NCBI GenBank assembly: GCA_017309145.1
Contig: JAFLDU010000008.1
Coordinates: 1 to 43,126 of the forward strand
From: Zoogloea sp.
GTDB taxonomy: Bacteria; Pseudomonadota; Gammaproteobacteria; Burkholderiales; Rhodocyclaceae
Length of the DNA: 43,126 nt
Reading direction: 5' to 3'
Positions 16,647-26,960 of the stretch are shown piece by piece. The stretch's first letter is position 1. Every line of letters starts with the position of its first letter. The translations under genes were made by a program, and so were the position numbers. The notes below the pieces were generated by a model that ran no database searches, was not told where the DNA came from, and worked only from the letters and a program-made list of their open reading frames with translations.

Positions 16647-19097
16647 ATGCTGAGCAATCTATCGATCCGTGTACGCCTCCTGCTGGCCAGTACCGTGGTC
16701 CAGATCGTCATGCTGACACTGCTGCTCAGCAACAGCGGCCGGTTGATGAACGAGGCCACCACGGCCAGCCTGAACACACTCATCGCGCAAAACGCCGCCA
16801 TCCTGAACGTGGTGACCGCCACCTTCGTCCCGCAAGGGCGTTACACGGATCTGCAGGATGCGCTCGGCGAGCTTCTCAATGAAACCAACGAGGGACTGGT
16901 CTACGTCCGGATCGTGGACAGCGCCAGCAAGACCCGGGTCAGCGCCGGCTTGCCGGGCATGAGCGCCCTGCCGCAACCCGATGACCTGTCATCCCTCAAC
17001 CTTTCGGCCGGCCCGCACTCGAGTCTGATCCACATCCGCCGTCCGGTCCTGCTGGAAAAGAACCAGGTGGGTTTCGTGCAGTTCGGTGTCTCCGTCTCGG
17101 CACTGAGCCTGGCACGCCAGCGCATCCTAAGCCAGGGCATCGCCATCGCCAGCGCGGAGATCCTGCTGACCCTACTGCTGCTCGGCGCGGTGGGCTACCT
17201 GATGACCCGCAACCTGGGCCGCCTCCTCCGCGGCAGCCAGGCCATCGCCGCAGGCCAGCTGTCCCACCGCCTCCCCGACCAAGGCAGGGACGAACTCGCG
17301 CAGCTGTGCCAGCATTTCAACCGGATGGCGGAAGCCCTGCAGTCCCGGATCCAGGAACTCGAAAGCACCGCCCGCCAGCTGACCCTCAGCGAGGAGCGCT
17401 ACGCCCTGGCCACACGCGCCGCCAACGACGGCCTGTGGGACTGGGACATCGTCAGCAACAAGACCTACTACGCCCCCCGTTTCGCGGAGATCCTCGGCCT
17501 TTCCCCCGAGGACATGCAGGCGCGCCAGACCGCCATCGTGAACTACCTCCACCCGGACGACCGCGAGCCCTTCCGGCTGCGCCTGATCGCCCACCTCAAG
17601 CGGGAGTCGGCCCAGTTGATGGTCGAGCACCGGGTCATCCATGCCGACGGCAGCTACCGCTGGGTGCTCACCTGCGGGATGGCGGTCTTCGATCCGGTCA
17701 GCGGCCGAGCCCTGCGCATGGCGGGCTCCATCAGCGACATCCACTTGCGCAAACGTGCCGAGGACCAGCTGATCCATGACGCCCTCCACGATGGCCTGAC
17801 CGGGCTGGCCAACCGGGCCCTGTTCGTCGAGCACCTGCAGAACACCCTGCGTCACGCCGACCGGGTGGCCGGCAGTCTGTTTGCCGTGCTGCACATCAAC
17901 ATCGAGCGCTTCCACGTGGTCAACGACAGCCTGGGGTATTCATCCGGCGACGACCTGCTGCGCCTGGTCGCCGCCCGCATCCAGGCGCTGGCCCGCCCCG
18001 GCGACGTGGTCGGCCGCATCGGCGGCGACCAGTTTGCGGTGCTGCTCAACGACATCTCCGACACCGGCGAAGCCATCCGCTTCTCGGAACAGCTCCAGAC
18101 CCGCCTCGCCGAAAACGCGGAGCTGAACGGACACAACCTCTACCCCAAGACCCGCATCGGCGTGGCCCTGGGCAGCGGTGGCTTCCACAACGCGGAAGAC
18201 CTGATCCGCGACGCCGACAACGCCATGAACCGCTCGCGCAGCAGCCCCGAGAACACCATCACGGTGTTCCAGTCGGCGATGCACCAACAGGTCATGCGCG
18301 ACCTGCAGCTCGAATCCCAGCTCCGCGCCGCCCTGCAGGGCCAGGAACTGGTCGCCCATTTCCAGCCCATCGTCGACCTTGCCTCGGGGCGGACCTCTGG
18401 CTTCGAAGCCTTGGTCCGCTGGCCCCAGGGCAACTCGCGGCGGGTCGGGCCCGACGTGTTCATCCCCCTTGCCGAATCCCTCGGCCTGGTCCACGAACTC
18501 GGCATGCAGATGCTGGACCAGAGCTGCCGGGAGCTCCGCTCTTGGCGGGACCTCGGCCTCGCCGACGACCACGTGACGATCAGCGTCAACCTCTCCGCCC
18601 GACAACTCACCCAGACCGACCTGGCCGACCAGATCGTCAGCTGCATCGAACGCCACGACCTTCCACCCAGCGCACTGAAGCTCGAAATCACCGAAGGCAC
18701 GCTGGTCACGCGCAAGGAGCTGGCCACCAGCCAGCTGAGCAAGCTACGCGCAAAAGGCCTGAAGATCCTCATCGACGACTTCGGCACCGGCTACTCATCC
18801 CTCAGCTACCTGCATGCCATCCCCTGCGACACCATCAAGCTGGACGGCTCGTTCATCCGCGAGATCGAGCGCGATACCCGCCTGCGGGCCATTGTCGGTA
18901 CGAGCATCCGCCTCGCCCATGAGCTGGGCATGAGCGTCGTGGCCGAATGCATTGAAACCCGCGCCCAGGCCGACCTCCTCCAGGAGCTCGGTTGCGACTA
19001 CGGTCAGGGCTTCCTTTTTGCCCCCGCACAAACTTCGGAGAAAGTCAGGGAATGGCTCGCCGCTCAACTCAAACCGGCCCAGGGAAGCCTTGCATGA
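16647..19097 (+). CDS. Membrane HAMP-PAS-GGDEF-EAL protein, GGDQF variant with intact EAL
   Basis: An 816-residue inner-membrane sensor. A helix at about 8-28, a periplasmic domain (about 30-160) and a second helix (about 165-187) lead into a HAMP domain and a PAS domain (about 255-370, WDWDIVSNKTYYAPRFAEIL). The GGDEF domain starts with HDALHDGLTGLANRALF, but its site reads GGDQF (459-463), lacking the metal-binding Glu, so cyclase activity is doubtful. The inhibitory site RPGD (450-453) is kept five residues before it, so it may still bind c-di-GMP. The EAL domain is complete: E587-A588-L589, [31 protein letters not shown] and VAECIET. It is probably a phosphodiesterase controlled by a periplasmic signal. 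The stop overlaps the next start (ATGA), linking it to an outer-membrane barrel protein. No strong SD is visible. Confidence 0.92.
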   Translation: MLSNLSIRVRLLLASTVVQIVMLTLLLSNSGRLMNEATTASLNTLIAQNAAILNVVTATFVPQGRYTDLQDALGELLNETNEGLVYVRIVDSASKTRVSAGLPGMSALPQPDDLSSLNLSAGPHSSLIHIRRPVLLEKNQVGFVQFGVSVSALSLARQRILSQGIAIASAEILLTLLLLGAVGYLMTRNLGRLLRGSQAIAAGQLSHRLPDQGRDELAQLCQHFNRMAEALQSRIQELESTARQLTLSEERYALATRAANDGLWDWDIVSNKTYYAPRFAEILGLSPEDMQARQTAIVNYLHPDDREPFRLRLIAHLKRESAQLMVEHRVIHADGSYRWVLTCGMAVFDPVSGRALRMAGSISDIHLRKRAEDQLIHDALHDGLTGLANRALFVEHLQNTLRHADRVAGSLFAVLHINIERFHVVNDSLGYSSGDDLLRLVAARIQALARPGDVVGRIGGDQFAVLLNDISDTGEAIRFSEQLQTRLAENAELNGHNLYPKTRIGVALGSGGFHNAEDLIRDADNAMNRSRSSPENTITVFQSAMHQQVMRDLQLESQLRAALQGQELVAHFQPIVDLASGRTSGFEALVRWPQGNSRRVGPDVFIPLAESLGLVHELGMQMLDQSCRELRSWRDLGLADDHVTISVNLSARQLTQTDLADQIVSCIERHDLPPSALKLEITEGTLVTRKELATSQLSKLRAKGLKILIDDFGTGYSSLSYLHAIPCDTIKLDGSFIREIERDTRLRAIVGTSIRLAHELGMSVVAECIETRAQADLLQELGCDYGQGFLFAPAQTSEKVREWLAAQLKPAQGSLA

Positions 19098-20302
19098 AAC
19101 ACCTCGCCGCCATCCTTCTGGCTACCCTCCAGATCCACGCAGGCACCGCTCTGGCCACGGAGGTCGCATCACCATCGCCCTTCAGCGTGTCGGGCTTCGG
19201 CACACTCGGCGCCGTACGCACTGACAAGGACAACCGGGCCTTCCGCAGCAGCACCACGCAAAGCAGCGGCGCCAGCACCGACTTCGACTTGTCCGTGGAC
19301 TCGGTCCTCGGGCTACAAGCCACCTACAAGTTCAGTAGCGCGCTGGATGTGACACTTCAGTCGGTCGTGCGCAAGGACTCGTCGAACAGCTATGACCCCA
19401 CGCTGAGCTTTGCCTTCCTGCGGATCCAGGCCACACCCGAACTCACCCTGCGCGCCGGACGCATGCGCACGCCCTTCTTCCTTTACTCGGACTCGCTGAA
19501 TCTGAATTATGTGACTCCCTGGGTCCGCCCACCCGTCGAAGTTTACAGCCTGAATCCGTTTGCCAATCTCGACGGACTGGACGCCTTCTACCGGCTGCCA
19601 GTCAGCGGCATGGAACTCGAACTGCACGCCTACGAGGGGAGGAGCGATCTCGACGCCCGTGAAAGCACCGGCAACCTCACCCGCATCCGCGGCATCAAAG
19701 CCTCGCTCAGTGCTTCCAGGCTGACCCTGCACGCCAACTTTGCCAAAGCCGATCTGGCCATGTACTGGAACGGCCCGACCTTCGTAGCACTCGGCAACCA
19801 GCTGATCGCCACTGGCAACGGGCAGATCCTTGAACAGATCACGGGTTCTGGCAGCCCCACCACATTCATTTCCACCAGCTTCCAGTACGACGACAACCGC
19901 CTGCTGCTGATCGGCGAATACGCAGCGCGGATGATGGAGCGCTACAGCGCCAGCGCCATCGGTTGGTACCTGACCGGTGGCTACCGCCTCGGTTCGATCA
20001 CCCCCTTCGCCACCTTCGCCCGGCAGCATCAGGTAGCCACCGACAACGCGGCCAATACCGGGAATCCATCGGCAGATGCCGCATTGAAGATGCTCAACTT
20101 TGCCCGCAACAAGGCGCAGACCAGCATCGCCGCAGGCATTCGCTGGGACGTGACACGCAACCTGGCCTTGAAAACCCAGCTAGAGCGCATTCAGCCTGGC
20201 CCGGACGGCCTGGGTATCCTCATATCCAGCACACCGGTGACCAACTTCAGTCCGGGCGGCCCGGTTCATGTGTTCAGCCTCTCGGCCGACTTCGTCTTCT
20301 GA
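19094..20302 (+). CDS. Outer-membrane beta-barrel (porin-like) protein of the GGDEF-EAL operon
   Basis: A 402-residue exported protein. The signal peptide is MKHLAAILLATLQIHAGTALA. The mature part starts with FSVSGFGTLGAVRTDKD, a typical first strand of a porin-like barrel, and alternates short amphipathic strands through to a terminal phenylalanine (SLSADFVF), the outer-membrane assembly signal. The segment LTLRAGRMRTPFFLYSDSLN, with VTPWVRPPVEVY, resembles phosphate- or anion-selective porin-like families, but I cannot name the substrate. It overlaps the GGDEF-EAL gene by ATGA and ends 4 nt before the PstS-like gene. Coupled translation with a c-di-GMP enzyme suggests a dedicated envelope component of that pathway rather than a bulk porin. 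Confidence is high for a barrel, low for function. Confidence 0.78.
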   Translation: MKHLAAILLATLQIHAGTALATEVASPSPFSVSGFGTLGAVRTDKDNRAFRSSTTQSSGASTDFDLSVDSVLGLQATYKFSSALDVTLQSVVRKDSSNSYDPTLSFAFLRIQATPELTLRAGRMRTPFFLYSDSLNLNYVTPWVRPPVEVYSLNPFANLDGLDAFYRLPVSGMELELHAYEGRSDLDARESTGNLTRIRGIKASLSASRLTLHANFAKADLAMYWNGPTFVALGNQLIATGNGQILEQITGSGSPTTFISTSFQYDDNRLLLIGEYAARMMERYSASAIGWYLTGGYRLGSITPFATFARQHQVATDNAANTGNPSADAALKMLNFARNKAQTSIAAGIRWDVTRNLALKTQLERIQPGPDGLGILISSTPVTNFSPGGPVHVFSLSADFVF

Positions 20303-20306
20303 GCCC

Positions 20307-20726
20307 ATGCGCACTTTCCACGCTTTCCTGATCGGCATACTTCTGGCCTGCACCAGTGCAGCGCAAGCCGAAGTGGTCCTGGTCACCAGCGCGCGCAGCG
20401 GCCCGATCGAGCTCAGTCGCGAGCAAGCGGAAAAACTCTATCTCGGCCGTAGCACGACCTTGGGCGACGGCACCCCGGTCAATCTGGTGGACCTGCCCAA
20501 TGGAAGCACCCGGGACGAGTTCTACCTCAAGCTGACCGGCAAGAACCCCACCCAGATCCAGGCCTACTGGTCCCGCATCGTCTTCACCGGTCGGGCCAAC
20601 CCGCCCAAGGAGGCTGGCAGCATTGCCGAAGCCCGGCAATGGCTGACCGACACACCAAACATCATCGGCTATCTGGATCGGAGTGATGCCACAACCGGTC
20701 TTCGTATCCTGCTGCGACTGCCCTGA
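20307..20726 (+). CDS. Small PstS-like periplasmic protein
   Basis: A 139-residue secreted protein with signal peptide MRTFHAFLIGILLACTSAAQ (cleavage after AQA). The mature 118 residues resemble one lobe of a phosphate-type periplasmic binding protein: LSREQAEKLYLGRST, DGTPVNLVDLPNGSTRDEFYLKLTG, YWSRIVFTGRANPP and TPNIIGYLD. The pattern of an LxxIFLGK-like turn, then S-x-R-x-x-F-x-x-x-x-L, and a final IGY strand is the PBP-like domain annotated as 'phosphate ABC transporter substrate-binding protein', but it is far too short for a full binding protein and there is no transporter nearby. It is the third gene of the GGDEF-EAL/barrel operon (4-nt gap). A ligand-sensing periplasmic adaptor for the sensor protein is the natural hypothesis. 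Confidence 0.8.
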   Translation: MRTFHAFLIGILLACTSAAQAEVVLVTSARSGPIELSREQAEKLYLGRSTTLGDGTPVNLVDLPNGSTRDEFYLKLTGKNPTQIQAYWSRIVFTGRANPPKEAGSIAEARQWLTDTPNIIGYLDRSDATTGLRILLRLP

Positions 20727-20853
20727 AAACCCCAATATCGAGAAAAACTGCCGAATTAATGCAAATTTGCGTTAGGTCAGGAAATAGTTGCATTTGCATT
20801 CATTTGGCGGCCCTAAAATCCGCTGCTATCGCCAATGCGCCGGCAGCCCCGCA

Positions 20854-21645
20854 ATGAAATCCCTGACTCAGTCCCGAAACTACCATTCAAGCAGTTCCCT
20901 CACCGCAGGGCAGACACTCATGTGGATCGTCGGCGGCGTAATGCTGATGTTCCTGGTGATCTCCATCCTCTTCGTGGTCAAGCTCGGCTTAGAAGGGCGA
21001 TTACCCTTCTTCCAGAAACGCCCCAACTCCGTCATCCCGAGCACGCCGGAGAGCAGCGCCCAGAAGGTCACCCCGCCTCCCGTCACCCCGCCCACCCCCG
21101 CGAACAGCACGGAGATGCCGGCAGTGGAAGTAACTGGGGACACCCCTCGCCCGGAAGCCAAGGCGAACTTCGTTGCAGGCACCGACAGCGTCCTTCCTGC
21201 CGACATCGCCCAGCTCTCCAAGGAAGATCCGAGCAACCGGACCACGGCGCCGTCCAACGCTGCTCCGGAAGCGCATTCTCACGGCGCGTCGGAGCGCGCC
21301 GACACCACCACCGATAACGTCGCACGCAGCATCGAAGCCTGGGTCAACGACTGGGCCAGCAAGGACGTAAGCGCCTATCTCTCTCATTACGCACCGGATT
21401 TCCGCCCTGCCAACCAGCTCGGCTACACCAGTTGGGTGCAGCAACGGAAGGAGCGGCTGGGACGCCCCGGTGAGATTTCGATCAAGATCTCCAGCCCGGA
21501 GATCAAGGTCAACGGTGAGCGCGCAACAGCACGCTTCGTCCAGAATTACACTGGTGGTGGTCAGCGCCTGTCCGAGATCAAGACACTTGAGCTCGTACGC
21601 AGCGAGCAACGCTGGCTGATCGTGGCCGAGCGGATCGGCCAATGA
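20854..21645 (+). CDS. Membrane-anchored protein with C-terminal NTF2-like (Cds6-type) domain
   Basis: A 263-residue protein. One membrane helix (about 22-46, [20 protein letters not shown]) is followed by a Pro/Thr-rich flexible linker (about 55-150) and a folded domain (about 153-262) beginning [20 protein letters not shown]. The sequence [40 protein letters not shown] and [19 protein letters not shown] matches the NTF2-like domain found at the C-terminus of some L,D-transpeptidases and Cds6. No catalytic domain is present. The ATG at 20854 was chosen since the upstream TTG-started extension contains no conserved sequence. Downstream comes the rplU promoter, so the gene is probably a separate unit. 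An envelope or periplasmic role is inferred from the anchor. Confidence 0.75.
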   Translation: MKSLTQSRNYHSSSSLTAGQTLMWIVGGVMLMFLVISILFVVKLGLEGRLPFFQKRPNSVIPSTPESSAQKVTPPPVTPPTPANSTEMPAVEVTGDTPRPEAKANFVAGTDSVLPADIAQLSKEDPSNRTTAPSNAAPEAHSHGASERADTTTDNVARSIEAWVNDWASKDVSAYLSHYAPDFRPANQLGYTSWVQQRKERLGRPGEISIKISSPEIKVNGERATARFVQNYTGGGQRLSEIKTLELVRSEQRWLIVAERIGQ

Positions 21646-21703
21646 CCTTAAGCGGGCAGTTCGCCCAGCATCCACCTCAAAAACGAGGCGACCCCACCTT
21701 CGT

Positions 21704-21732
21704 TTGACAAAGCCAGGGCTTTCTCGTATCAT
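21704..21732 (+). promoter_or_regulatory. Sigma-70 type promoter of rplU-rpmA
   Basis: TTGACA (21704-21709, a perfect -35) and TATCAT (21727-21732, five of six in the -10) are separated by exactly 17 nt. The ATG of rplU lies 37 nt beyond the -10. It is the strongest promoter match I see in the window and suits a highly expressed ribosomal operon. Confidence 0.8.
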
Positions 21733-21769
21733 TTACGGTTTCCTGCAAACCCTTAATCGGAGTACATCC

Positions 21770-22081
21770 ATGTACGCGGTCATAAAAACCGGCGGCAAGC
21801 AGTACCGTGTCACCGTCGGCGAAAAACTCAAAGTAGAACAGATACCGGCTGACGTGGACTCGCAAATCACCATCGACCAAGTCTTCATGGTCGGCGAAGG
21901 CGAGTCGGTCAAGATCGGCACCCCCGTTGTGGCTGGCGCCACCGTCACGGCCACCGTGGTTTCCCACGGCCGTCACGACAAGGTCAAGATCTTCAAGATG
22001 CGTCGCCGCAAGCACTACCAGAAGCATCAAGGTCACCGTCAGAACTACACCGAGCTTCGCATCGAAGCGATTTCGGCCTAA
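21770..22081 (+). CDS. rplU: 50S ribosomal protein L21
   Basis: A 103-residue protein, the normal L21 length, with the family start [14 protein letters not shown] and the signature [17 protein letters not shown] near the C-terminus. L21 binds 23S rRNA in the large subunit. The ATG at 21770 follows CGGAG about 7 nt upstream; the frame is open upstream but lies inside the promoter. It is followed after 18 nt by rpmA, the standard arrangement. Confidence 0.98.
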   Translation: MYAVIKTGGKQYRVTVGEKLKVEQIPADVDSQITIDQVFMVGEGESVKIGTPVVAGATVTATVVSHGRHDKVKIFKMRRRKHYQKHQGHRQNYTELRIEAISA

Positions 22082-22099
22082 GCGCAAGGAGTAACCGAC

Positions 22100-22363
22100 A
22101 TGGCACACAAAAAGGCTGGCGGCAGTTCCCGTAACGGTCGCGACTCAGAAAGCAAACGCCTTGGCGTCAAGCGCTACGGCGGCCAGTTCGTCCTCGCCGG
22201 CAACATCATCGTTCGCCAGCGCGGCACCGAATACCACCCGGGCGAAAACGTCGGCATCGGCAAGGATCACACCCTGTTCGCGCTGACCGAAGGCACCGTG
22301 CAATTCACCGTCAAGGGCGCCAACAAGCGTCGTACCGTGAACATCGTGCCCGCCGCTGAATAA
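22100..22363 (+). CDS. rpmA: 50S ribosomal protein L27
   Basis: An 87-residue protein beginning [20 protein letters not shown], the flexible N-terminus that reaches into the peptidyl-transferase centre, then [20 protein letters not shown] and FHPG-type [12 protein letters not shown]. The ribosome binding site AAGGAG precedes the ATG by 9 nt. No N-terminal cleavable extension of the Firmicutes type is present. A strong intrinsic terminator follows the stop at 22383-22411. Confidence 0.98.
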   Translation: MAHKKAGGSSRNGRDSESKRLGVKRYGGQFVLAGNIIVRQRGTEYHPGENVGIGKDHTLFALTEGTVQFTVKGANKRRTVNIVPAAE

Positions 22364-22382
22364 TTTCAGCCGGCAAGCATTC

Positions 22383-22411
22383 AAAGCCCTATCCCAGATA
22401 GGGCTTTTTTT
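22383..22411 (+). terminator. Intrinsic terminator after rplU-rpmA
   Basis: AAAGCCCTATC (22383-22393), loop CCA, GATAGGGCTTT (22397-22407), then more T residues to 22411. The 11-bp stem followed by an eight-T run is a classic rho-independent terminator. It implies that obgE has its own promoter or depends on read-through. Confidence 0.9.
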
Positions 22412-22430
22412 CATTTCGGGGGGCGAATAG

Positions 22431-24840
<2,410 letters not shown>

Positions 24841-24854
24841 GACCAGACTCCATC

Positions 24855-24892
24855 AAATGAAACTGGCCACCTCCGGGTGGCCAGTTTCATTT
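24855..24892 (+). terminator. Long-stem hairpin after proB
   Basis: AAATGAAACTGGCCACC (24855-24871), loop TCCG, and its exact complement (24876-24892) form a perfect 17-bp stem with a stable UNCG-type tetraloop. Symmetric A- and T-runs at the ends would let it act in both directions, for proB and for read-through from the convergent porin gene. Confidence 0.75.
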
Positions 24893-24954
24893 GGGCGTCG
24901 CCAACACATCCAGCACCACTCTTCCTGACGGCATCGCAAACGCGACAGCCAATG

Positions 24955-24980
24955 AAAAACGGGCACCCGAAGGTGCCCGT
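24955..24980 (-). terminator. Terminator of the porin gene
   Basis: Read on the minus strand, ACGGGCACC, tetraloop TTCG, GGTGCCCGT, followed by TTTTT (complement of 24955-24959). It begins 27 nt after the porin stop. A 9-bp G/C-rich stem with a UUCG loop and U-tract is a textbook intrinsic terminator. Confidence 0.88.
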
Positions 24981-25007
24981 CAATTCCTGATTCAGACGCA
25001 GTCTGAA

Positions 25008-26201
25008 TTAGAAGGTGTGACGCAGGCCGAGGGACAGACCTTGCACGGTGCCGCCAGTGGCGTTGATGCCATTGCCGAAACCGTTAGTCGGGTTAATACC
25101 CACAGCGTTGATGCCGAAGTCGTAGGCAGCACCCTTGTCGTTATTGATCAGAGCGTAGACGGCCTTGACCATGGTGCGCTTGGACAGGCTGTGCTCGACG
25201 CCCAGTTCGAACAGCTTGGCACCGGTGTCGTTGGCGCTGGAGCCGTTGACCTTCAGGTCACGAGCAACGTAAACCTGGCCCAGCAGCTTGGAAGCCGGGG
25301 TCACGTTGAAGGTGCCGCCCAGGCCGTACACAGCTTGGGTAACCTTGTTGTTAAGGAAGTTGTCGGCACGAGCCAGATCGAAGATCGCGCGAACGGAAGC
25401 GATGCCGAAGTCATAGGAGCCACCAACACGGAAGTCGGCGACCTTGGTGTCAGCGGAGTTACCCAGGGACACGGCGTTGTAGGTCACAGCAGCCATGGCG
25501 GGGCCATTGGCGTACTTCAGGCCGATATCGTAGCCGGTGGTGTTCAGGGAACTGGCAGAGCCGGTACCTTGCAGGGTCTTGTTTTCGTTGGCCACGTAGG
25601 CAACGGTGGCATTCAGGCCAGCGAAGCTCGGGGACACGTAAGCAATGGCGTTCTTCCAGCGGGTATCGAAGATGGAGGTGCAGATGCTGCTGCGGTTACA
25701 ACTGTTGGTGGCGTTACTCACAGGACCAGCGGGGTAGGAACCATTACCATCCGTACTGCTCAGCAGGTTGTTGCCCAGCTTGCCGAGGATGCCGGAGTTG
25801 GAGCCAATGCCGGTAGCGCCGGCGTTGACGTCAACAGCGCCGCCAAGAGCGCGGGTCGGGCCGGTCAGGTTACCCAGAACCACGGTACCGAAGCCGCCAG
25901 CCAGACCAACAAAGCTGTCGCGGACGGTGCCCAGGGCGCCAGCGTTATCAAAACCAACAGCACTTTCATACTGGAACACGGCGGTCAGGCCGTTGCCCAG
26001 GGACTCAGCACCCTTGAAACCGATCAGGGAGGAGTTGGTGGACACGCGGGTGGTGTTGCCCAGATCATTCTTGGCATCGCCGGAGATCTTGACGACGTCG
26101 AAGGAAGCGTCAGCCACGCCGTAAACGGTCACGTTGGCTTGAGCGAAGGCACCGGTGGAAGCCAGGCCAGCGACGGCCAGAGCGATCAGTTTCTTTTGCA
26201 T
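25008..26201 (-). CDS. Gram-negative general porin (Porin_4/OmpC-like family)
   Basis: A 397-residue outer-membrane porin. The signal peptide is MQKKLIALAVAGLASTGAFA, cleaved before QANVTVYG, the standard first strand of betaproteobacterial trimeric porins. The family pattern follows: SSLIGFKGAESLGNGLTAVF, YESAVGFDN, RDSFVGLAGGFGTVVLGN and a constriction-loop region, ending in SLGLRHTF with the terminal Phe needed for BAM recognition. The ATG at 26199-26201 has a strong AGAGGAG site; the longer open frame upstream is not coding-like. Codon use is smoother and less GC-rich than its neighbours, as usual for very highly expressed genes. An unusual pair of Cys residues lies near SCNRSSICTSIFD. 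It is transcribed alone, with its own terminator. Confidence 0.95.
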   Translation of the reverse strand: MQKKLIALAVAGLASTGAFAQANVTVYGVADASFDVVKISGDAKNDLGNTTRVSTNSSLIGFKGAESLGNGLTAVFQYESAVGFDNAGALGTVRDSFVGLAGGFGTVVLGNLTGPTRALGGAVDVNAGATGIGSNSGILGKLGNNLLSSTDGNGSYPAGPVSNATNSCNRSSICTSIFDTRWKNAIAYVSPSFAGLNATVAYVANENKTLQGTGSASSLNTTGYDIGLKYANGPAMAAVTYNAVSLGNSADTKVADFRVGGSYDFGIASVRAIFDLARADNFLNNKVTQAVYGLGGTFNVTPASKLLGQVYVARDLKVNGSSANDTGAKLFELGVEHSLSKRTMVKAVYALINNDKGAAYDFGINAVGINPTNGFGNGINATGGTVQGLSLGLRHTF

Positions 26202-26356
26202 ATGTTTCTCCTCTTGATTGAAGACTGGCATGTTCCGCCTTGCAGCGGCCCCGACCAATTTCACCTCTCTAACGAGAAGTTGGCCTGCATTGTGGGTGCG
26301 GGGCAAAGGGGTAGGCAAGGACAGCGTTGTTTTTTGGATGCGGGAACCGCGTGGAG

Positions 26357-26374
26357 TGTTGCAACTTCGCAACA
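26357..26374. promoter_or_regulatory. Inverted repeat upstream of the porin gene
   Basis: TGTTGC (26357-26362), six bases, GCAACA (26369-26374). It lies about 160 nt before the porin start in the 262-nt gap between the porin and the terminator of the cytochrome gene. It could be an operator for a porin regulator. I found no convincing porin promoter hexamers. Confidence 0.25.
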
Positions 26375-26414
26375 AGCGCCAAACATGTATTCATTAAAAC
26401 TACAACCGCAGCAC

Positions 26415-26443
26415 AAAAAAAGGCCAGCGTGATGCGCTGGCCT
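26415..26443 (-). terminator. Terminator of the cytochrome c gene
   Basis: On the minus strand AGGCCAGCG, loop of 5 nt, CGCTGGCCT, then TTTTTT (complement of 26415-26420). It begins about 20 nt after the cytochrome stop and is a clear intrinsic terminator. Confidence 0.88.
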
Positions 26444-26463
26444 CTGCACCGGGAGGTGACTGC

Positions 26464-26778
26464 TTACTTCTGGGACAGCACCCAGGCGACCAGGGTCTTG
26501 GCTTCAGCCGGGCTGACCTGGGGGTTGGGAGGCATCGGGATCTGACCCCAGACGCCCGTACCACCCTTCTGGACCTTCTCGACCAGCTTGGCTTCGGCGG
26601 TCTTGTCACCCTTGTACTTGGCCGCAACTTCCTTGTAGGCCGGGCCCACCAGCTTCTTGTCCACGGCGTGGCAGGCCAGACAGTTCTTGGCCTTGGCCAG
26701 ATCGGCGCCGGCATCGGCAAAGGCTGCGGTGGAACCCATCAGGCCGGCGATGGCGGCGACAGCAACGAGCTTCTTCAT
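26464..26778 (-). CDS. Periplasmic cytochrome c551-type monohaem protein
   Basis: A 104-residue precursor. The signal peptide (MKKLVAVAAIAGLMGSTAAF, cleaved after AFA) leaves a mature protein of about 83 residues, the size of Pseudomonas-type cytochrome c551. Haem is bound through C33-C36-H37 (CLACH). VGPAYKEVAAKYKG and the Met-ligand loop VWGQIPMPPN, followed by LVAWVLSQK, are typical of class I small cytochromes. It carries electrons in the periplasm, likely from the bc1 complex at 37824-40445 to a terminal oxidase or reductase. AGAGGA precedes the ATG. It has its own promoter candidate (26820-26848) and terminator, so it is monocistronic. Confidence 0.95.
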   Translation of the reverse strand: MKKLVAVAAIAGLMGSTAAFADAGADLAKAKNCLACHAVDKKLVGPAYKEVAAKYKGDKTAEAKLVEKVQKGGTGVWGQIPMPPNPQVSPAEAKTLVAWVLSQK

Positions 26779-26819
26779 TGTGGTCCTCTTGGTTTGTGTG
26801 ACGGGAAGAATGTCGCGGG

Positions 26820-26848
26820 AGTCTAATCCTCCCCGACAGGTTTGCCAA
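26820..26848 (-). promoter_or_regulatory. Candidate promoter of the cytochrome c551 gene
   Basis: On the minus strand TTGGCA (26848-26843, five of six), a 17-nt spacer and TAGACT (26825-26820, four of six). The -10 lies 42 nt upstream of the cytochrome ATG. Spacing is ideal, and it fits an independent transcription unit. Confidence 0.5.
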
Positions 26849-26960
26849 TTCTCGCGGCCAGGCAGCTGCCAGGCTGTTGCGTGACATGGCGTCGCAGCCG
26901 AACAACGCGGGGACCGGTCGTCCCGTTGACCCGACCACGGCAGATCGGTGCCGGACGCGC

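Noticed and set aside
24891..26432. A 513-codon plus-strand open frame rich in Gly and Val
   Set aside because: It is the reverse complement of the highly expressed porin gene and ends in the region of its leader; no domain is seen.
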